Notes under the pieces: model-generated
Database searches by the model: none
What the model saw: only the letters and a program-made list of their open reading frames with translations
Told to the model about the DNA's origin: nothing
Shown here: positions 59,950 to 64,000 of the stretch, piece after piece
Layout of the letters: each line of letters starts with the position of its first letter
How positions within the stretch are numbered: position 1 is the stretch's first letter
Assembly (NCBI GenBank): GCA_016712675.1
Contig: JADJQR010000001.1
Span: forward strand, 2,604,001-2,668,000
Length of the DNA: 64,000 bases
Direction of reading: 5' to 3'
Source: a bacterium
GTDB taxonomy: Bacteria; Krumholzibacteriota; Krumholzibacteriia; LZORAL124-64-63
Program-made: the position numbers and the translations under genes

Positions 59950-60348
59950 ATGCTCGAAGGCGCGAAACCGGTAATCCTGGTCGTCGAGGACGACCCTGAC
60001 CTGCGCACGATCCTGCGCATGCAGCTGACCTGCCAGGATTTCGTCGTCCGCGAGGCAACCAACGGCCTCGAGGGTTTCCAATCGATGCAGGCCTCGCCGC
60101 CCGATTGCGTGATCCTGGACCTGATGATGCCCGTGCTCGACGGGTTCGGCTTCCTCAAGCGTGTGCGCAGCCTGATGACGATGGTGGACGTGCCGATCCT
60201 GATCCTGACCGCCAGCGAGGACGAGAGGAACAAGGTGCGCGGCTACCAGTACCAAGCGGACGCATACATGAGCAAGCCCTACGATCTGGATGCGCTGACC
60301 GATGAGGTGCGGCGCCTGCTGGGCACGCGCACCCCCGGGCTCACCTGA
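59950..60348 (+). CDS. Single-domain response regulator (CheY-like)
   Basis: A 132-residue receiver domain: PVILVVEDDPDLRTILRMQL (acidic pocket), CVILDLMMPVLDGFGFLKRV with the phospho-acceptor Asp, ILILTASEDERNKVRGYQYQ and DAYMSKPYDLDALTDEVRRL with the conserved Thr and Lys. There is no output domain, so it signals through protein contact or as a phosphate relay. ATG 59950 has GAGGGGAAG upstream. No histidine kinase is adjacent. Its 3' end overlaps the convergent TPR gene by eight bases. Confidence 0.93.
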   Translation: MLEGAKPVILVVEDDPDLRTILRMQLTCQDFVVREATNGLEGFQSMQASPPDCVILDLMMPVLDGFGFLKRVRSLMTMVDVPILILTASEDERNKVRGYQYQADAYMSKPYDLDALTDEVRRLLGTRTPGLT

Positions 60349-62053
60349 GCCAAGCGCGAACCGGCGCCAGCCAGAACCGCACGGACAACCACCATCCGAC
60401 GGCCAGTTCCGGGTGCAGGGCCGCGATCGAATCGGTCATGGCTTCGGCACCGCTGCCATCACCCTGCGTATGGAGCCACGCCACGCGGGCCGGCAAACCC
60501 GCCAGTGGCGGCACCGGCGGCGGCTGCCAGCCGGCGGCCGCACCACCGCCGAGGGCCACCGCGGCAGCCGTCTGCACGTGGACAAGCGGCTCGGTGAGCC
60601 GCCCAGCGGCCGCCAATTCCGAGCACACGGTCCAGGCCGCCTGCGCATCGCCCTGGCCCAATGCCACGCGGGCGCCCAGCAGCCGCCAGGCTTCCGGCGT
60701 CACGCGCGGCTCGCCGAGAGGAACCGATTCCGGATCCGCCGGCATGTTCCCGGCGGCGGCAAACGTGACCTCGCGTCCCTGCCCTATGCGCACCAGGTGA
60801 CCCAGGTAGGCCGCGCGCGGGTCGGTGCCCGCGCCCCCGGGCCAGCGTTGCAGTTGCTGAGCCGCCTCTTTCCACTGCCCGGCCGCCAGCAGGCGTGACA
60901 CCAGCACGTGGTGGAAAAGGGGCTCGCCTGACCACTGCTCGGCCAGCCGCGACAGCCGACGTAGACAGGCGACCGGCTGGCCCCCCAGATCCTCGGCGGC
61001 GGCACGCAACAGGTCCGCCCGGGCAAACTCCCGCCCCGCCTCCTGCCCTCCCGGAAGCCGCGCCAGGGCGCCGTGCGCATCGCCGCAGAGCATCGTCGCC
61101 AGAGCGCGCAGGTACGAACCGAAGAGCTGCTCATGCGCCGGCACCGGGGTCGGTTCGCCAGGGGCGACGGCGGCGGCGCGCGCCCGGTCGACAGCCTCGA
61201 AGTGGTCGCGCGCTTCGCGCACCCGTAGCAGGTCCACCAGCACCAGTCCGCGCAGGTCCTGTGCGAGCCGGTAGTTCTCGTTCAGCGCCAGTGCGGCGTC
61301 CACGGCAGCCAACGCCTCTTCGCCGCGCCCGAGGTGGAACAGGGCAGCGGCCTGCCGCGTGCGGTAGTCCGGGTAGCGTGGATGCCGCGCCACCAAGTCG
61401 TTGAACCGATCCAGACCGTCCTGCCAATGGCCGGCGCGGCACAACGAGACCGCTGCCGCCACCTCCTCCTTCGGCGAGCTTCCCCCCACCACGCGGAGCA
61501 GGCGGGAACGAAGATCCGTCGGCACCGTGTCTGCGGCGAACGGCGCGTGTGGGACCAGTTCGGCCAGCAGCCAATGGTCGACACGTCGTCCGGATTCGAC
61601 CAGCGCATCGAGCGCACCGGCGGCCTCCCGCGCACGGTCGAGCCGCCGCAACGACTCCGCTTCCAGCAGTCGTGCTTCGATGTAGTCGGGATTCTGGCGC
61701 AACGCGCGACGGGCGGCCGCAAGCGCCACATCGAGTCCGGCGTCTCCGGCCAGGAGCAGCGATGCCCCGTGCAGGAACTGCAGGTCGGCGAACCGCGGCC
61801 ACAACGAGGCCGCCTCGGCCAGCCAGGGCACCGCGCGCGCAGGTTCGCCGGCGCGAAGCAGGCGTCGCCCCTCGCCCAGCAGTGCCTGCCGGAAATGGTA
61901 GCTGGCAAGATTGTCCGCCGGGACACCTGACGACTCGAGCGCGAGAGGGCGCAGCTGCCCGGCCGCTTCGTCGAAGCGGCCGTCCTCGAGCAGGGCCAGC
62001 CCGCGCGCGCTGGCCTTCCCCTCACCGCCCAGGAGCCGGCTGAGCAGGGACAT
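60341..62053 (-). CDS. Large cytoplasmic TPR-repeat protein
   Basis: A 570-residue protein with no signal peptide, starting MSLLSRLLGGEGKASARGLA. TPR-like helix pairs run through most of it (LALLEDGRFDEAAGQLRPLA, ALLGEGRRLLRAGEPARAVP, DYRTRQAAALFHLGRGEEAL), then less regular helices, ending WWLSVRFWLAPVRAWL, which is hydrophobic enough to touch the membrane. It probably acts as a scaffold. The start lies one base after the ftsZ stop, so coupling to ftsZ is likely and a role in division or envelope assembly possible. Confidence 0.82.
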   Translation of the reverse strand: MSLLSRLLGGEGKASARGLALLEDGRFDEAAGQLRPLALESSGVPADNLASYHFRQALLGEGRRLLRAGEPARAVPWLAEAASLWPRFADLQFLHGASLLLAGDAGLDVALAAARRALRQNPDYIEARLLEAESLRRLDRAREAAGALDALVESGRRVDHWLLAELVPHAPFAADTVPTDLRSRLLRVVGGSSPKEEVAAAVSLCRAGHWQDGLDRFNDLVARHPRYPDYRTRQAAALFHLGRGEEALAAVDAALALNENYRLAQDLRGLVLVDLLRVREARDHFEAVDRARAAAVAPGEPTPVPAHEQLFGSYLRALATMLCGDAHGALARLPGGQEAGREFARADLLRAAAEDLGGQPVACLRRLSRLAEQWSGEPLFHHVLVSRLLAAGQWKEAAQQLQRWPGGAGTDPRAAYLGHLVRIGQGREVTFAAAGNMPADPESVPLGEPRVTPEAWRLLGARVALGQGDAQAAWTVCSELAAAGRLTEPLVHVQTAAAVALGGGAAAGWQPPPVPPLAGLPARVAWLHTQGDGSGAEAMTDSIAALHPELAVGWWLSVRFWLAPVRAWLR

Positions 62054-62054
62054 C

Positions 62055-64000
62055 TCAGTCCATGTACTTGCGCGTGTAGGCCGGCGCGCTCAGGTCGGCA
62101 TTCGGATTCTCCGGCCCCAACCCGGCCGCCGCCGACCGCGTCATCGGCGGCACCACGGCCGTGCCGTCCGGAACCTCGACCTCACCGAGGTTGCGCGTGC
62201 CCACCGGCGTCAGGAAGCGCCCGACGCCTCCCGCTGCGGCGGCCGCCGTGCGCTGGGGCGCGGCCAAGGGATCCAGGCGCGCTGGCGTGCGCGGTTCGCC
62301 GCCGGCGACCGCATCCCGGGACAGGAAGCCGGTGACAATGCGACCCGCCATCGGCTGCACCTCGCTGACGGCTTTGCGCAGGGACCAGGACCCCACCTGA
62401 GCGGCGGGCATCTCGTGTCCGTTGCGGGGCGAGGACGTCTCGAACTCGGGTTCCGGCAGCGTCGCGGCTTCGGCCGCGGCCAGCGCTGCGGCTGCGGCTG
62501 CGGCTTCGGCTTCGGCCGCGGCCAGGGCGGCCGCTTCGGCCTCGGCGGTCAGGACCGCCTCCTGCTCGGCCAGTTCGCGCGCCTCCAGCTCCTCCAGTTC
62601 GCGCAGCCGCTGCGCTTCGCGCAGTTGCGCCTCGTGTTCCTGCCGCACGCGGGCCTCGATCTCCTCGCGGAGCTTGTCCTCGAGCTCCTGGCGCACGCGC
62701 GCCTCGTACTCGGCGCGTTCGTGTGCTTCCCGTTCGGCGCGCAGGCGCGCTTCCTCCTCGGCCTGCAGTCGCGCCGCCTCGGCGGCGATTTCCGCTTCGG
62801 CGGCCAGGCGCACCTCCTCCTCGGCCCGGACCCGTGCCGCCTCGGCGGCCGCTTCGGCTTCGGCGGCCTGGCGGGCCTCCTCCTCCTCCAGCGCGCGCAG
62901 CTGGGCCTCGAGTTCGGCCAGCTCCTGTTCCTCGCGTTCGAGCGCCTCGCGCTCGGCGGCTTCGCGTGCGGCAAGTTCGGCAGCTGCGGCCTCGGCAACG
63001 GCCTCGTCGCCGGCCAGTGTGGCGGCCGGCCAGGGTGCGTTCCAGTCGTCGGGTTCCGCTTCGGCGTCGGTCACGACGTTGGCAGCTGGGGTTTCGGTCG
63101 CCGCCAGGATCTCCGGCGTCGGGGCCTGGCCGGGGGCCACCGCCGCGGCCGCTGCCACGGCCGCCGGGGCTGCCCGATCCTCGACGTGGGCGGCATCGAA
63201 GCCGGTCGCGATCACGGTCAGTTGCAGCGTGTCGCCCAGCGACTCGTCGTTGCCGTAGCCGAAGATCACGTGCGCCTGCGGGCCAGCGGCCTCCTGGATG
63301 AATTCCATCGCCTCGGCGGTGTCCTGCAGCCCGACGTCGCGCCCGAGCACGTTGACCAGCACGGCGCGGCTGCCACGGATGTCGACGTCCTCCAGGAGCG
63401 GCGAACTGATCGCCTGCCGGGCCGCCTCGACGGCGCGGTCGGGGCCTTCGGCGCGGCCGGTGCCCATCATCGCCTGGCCCATGTCCTTCATGACGGTGCG
63501 TACGTCGGCGAAGTCGAGGTTCACGTGGTCATGGCGCGAGATGATCTCGTAGATGCCGCGCGTGGCCTCGTACAGGACGTTGTCGGCGATGCGGAACGCC
63601 TCGCGCATGGTGGTGCCGCGCGGGACCACCTCCAGCAGCCGCTGGTTCGGGATGATGATGAGGGTGTCGACCGACTGGCGCAGTTCCTCGATGCCCGCCA
63701 GGGCCTGCTGCATGCGGACCGAGGCCTCGAAGCGGAAGGGCTTGGTGACGATGGCCACCGTCAGGGCGCCCAGCTCGCGCGCCACGCGCGCGATGACCGG
63801 CGCGGCGCCGGTGCCGGTGCCGCCGCCCATGCCGGCCGTGACGAAGACCATGTCCGCGCCGGACAGGGCCTCGCGCAGGCCGTCGAGGTCCTCCTCGGCC
63901 GCCGCGCGGCCCACCGCGGGGTCGCCGCCGGAGCCGAGACCCTTGGTGCGCACGGCGCCGATCTGGAGGGTACGGTGGGCAGGGGAGTCGTGCAGGGCCT
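62055..64000 (-). CDS. ftsZ: Cell division protein FtsZ with a long coiled-coil linker (N-terminus beyond the window)
   Basis: The visible part begins inside the GTPase domain (RTLQIGAVRTKGLGSGGDPA) and includes the tubulin signature GMGGGTGTGAAPVIARVA, the T7 loop NLDFADVRTVMKDMGQAMMG and the core end GDTLQLTVIATGF. After the core the protein continues for about 380 residues: an Ala/Pro-rich part, a 180-residue Glu/Ala/Arg-rich helical region (about 62460-63005) and an end with PAYTRKYMD, the C-terminal peptide that binds membrane anchors. Typical FtsZ linkers are 50-150 residues. The 5' end with the start codon is not in the window. The TPR gene follows one base later. Confidence 0.95.
   Translation of the reverse strand, partial: ALHDSPAHRTLQIGAVRTKGLGSGGDPAVGRAAAEEDLDGLREALSGADMVFVTAGMGGGTGTGAAPVIARVARELGALTVAIVTKPFRFEASVRMQQALAGIEELRQSVDTLIIIPNQRLLEVVPRGTTMREAFRIADNVLYEATRGIYEIISRHDHVNLDFADVRTVMKDMGQAMMGTGRAEGPDRAVEAARQAISSPLLEDVDIRGSRAVLVNVLGRDVGLQDTAEAMEFIQEAAGPQAHVIFGYGNDESLGDTLQLTVIATGFDAAHVEDRAAPAAVAAAAAVAPGQAPTPEILAATETPAANVVTDAEAEPDDWNAPWPAATLAGDEAVAEAAAAELAAREAAEREALEREEQELAELEAQLRALEEEEARQAAEAEAAAEAARVRAEEEVRLAAEAEIAAEAARLQAEEEARLRAEREAHERAEYEARVRQELEDKLREEIEARVRQEHEAQLREAQRLRELEELEARELAEQEAVLTAEAEAAALAAAEAEAAAAAAALAAAEAATLPEPEFETSSPRNGHEMPAAQVGSWSLRKAVSEVQPMAGRIVTGFLSRDAVAGGEPRTPARLDPLAAPQRTAAAAAGGVGRFLTPVGTRNLGEVEVPDGTAVVPPMTRSAAAGLGPENPNADLSAPAYTRKYMD

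Noticed and set aside
1-64000. tRNA, rRNA, phage attachment sites, CRISPR arrays and replication origins
   Set aside because: Searched by eye in all gene-free stretches; no cloverleaf, rRNA-like, integrase-linked or DnaA-box cluster was seen.

Overview
The window is a GC-rich bacterial chromosome segment carrying 55 protein genes, two of them cut by the window ends. No tRNA, rRNA, CRISPR array or intact insertion sequence was seen. The best guess at the organism is a member of the FCB-side candidate phyla (Krumholzibacteriota or Eisenbacteria type). This rests on small secreted proteins ending in dockerin-like EF-hand pairs, six-bladed propeller proteins, SLBB-rich polysaccharide export and an FtsZ tail ending in a PAYxRKxMD-type peptide. 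That placement is inference only.

Positions 1-12.1 kb hold a surface-glycan region. A translationally coupled minus-strand block (GT4, GT2, polymerase-like membrane protein, flippase) is followed by an O-antigen-ligase-like gene on the plus strand. Next comes a minus-strand set that looks like the bacillosamine route: a PglF-like dehydratase, a DegT aminotransferase and a PglC-like priming transferase, with a divergent PglD-like acetyltransferase. A second priming transferase follows. Positions 12.3-16.5 kb carry small accessory genes: a YkgJ cysteine-cluster protein coupled to a lysine-tailed DUF1801 protein, and a chain of overlapping genes (two propellers, DUF1330, DUF4424-like). One propeller gene appears frameshifted.

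Positions 16.6-31.1 kb hold a second glycan region. A visibly less GC-rich pair (ExoA-like GT2 and a DegT aminotransferase) precedes a nine-gene plus-strand operon behind a good TTGACA promoter: methyltransferase, Wzz, Wzx, a GH88/105-like toroid protein, DUF362, Wzy, a heparinase-like toroid protein and two GT4 enzymes. Seven of these genes are linked by stop/start overlaps. A degenerate, gene-poor 0.9 kb stretch separates it from a 799-residue SLBB export protein. Positions 34.8-39.4 kb contain a hydrolase, a PAS protein, a Gfo/Idh oxidoreductase, a lipoprotein and a HEAT-like protein.

Positions 39.5-48.9 kb are the conserved rimP-nusA-ylxQ-infB-rbfA-nrnA-truB-ribF translation/transcription operon, with several twists. 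RbfA and the NrnA-type DHH phosphoesterase are fused in one frame. ylxR is missing. A long inverted repeat sits at the infB stop codon. The rimP leader has a promoter followed by a strong terminator, suggesting attenuation. Positions 49-64 kb hold a methyltransferase, an ABC-2 exporter pair, a short MutS-like ATPase, secreted proteins, recG with divergent rpmB, a TPR-parvulin fusion, a single-domain response regulator, a TPR protein, and an ftsZ that continues past the window and carries an unusually long coiled-coil linker.
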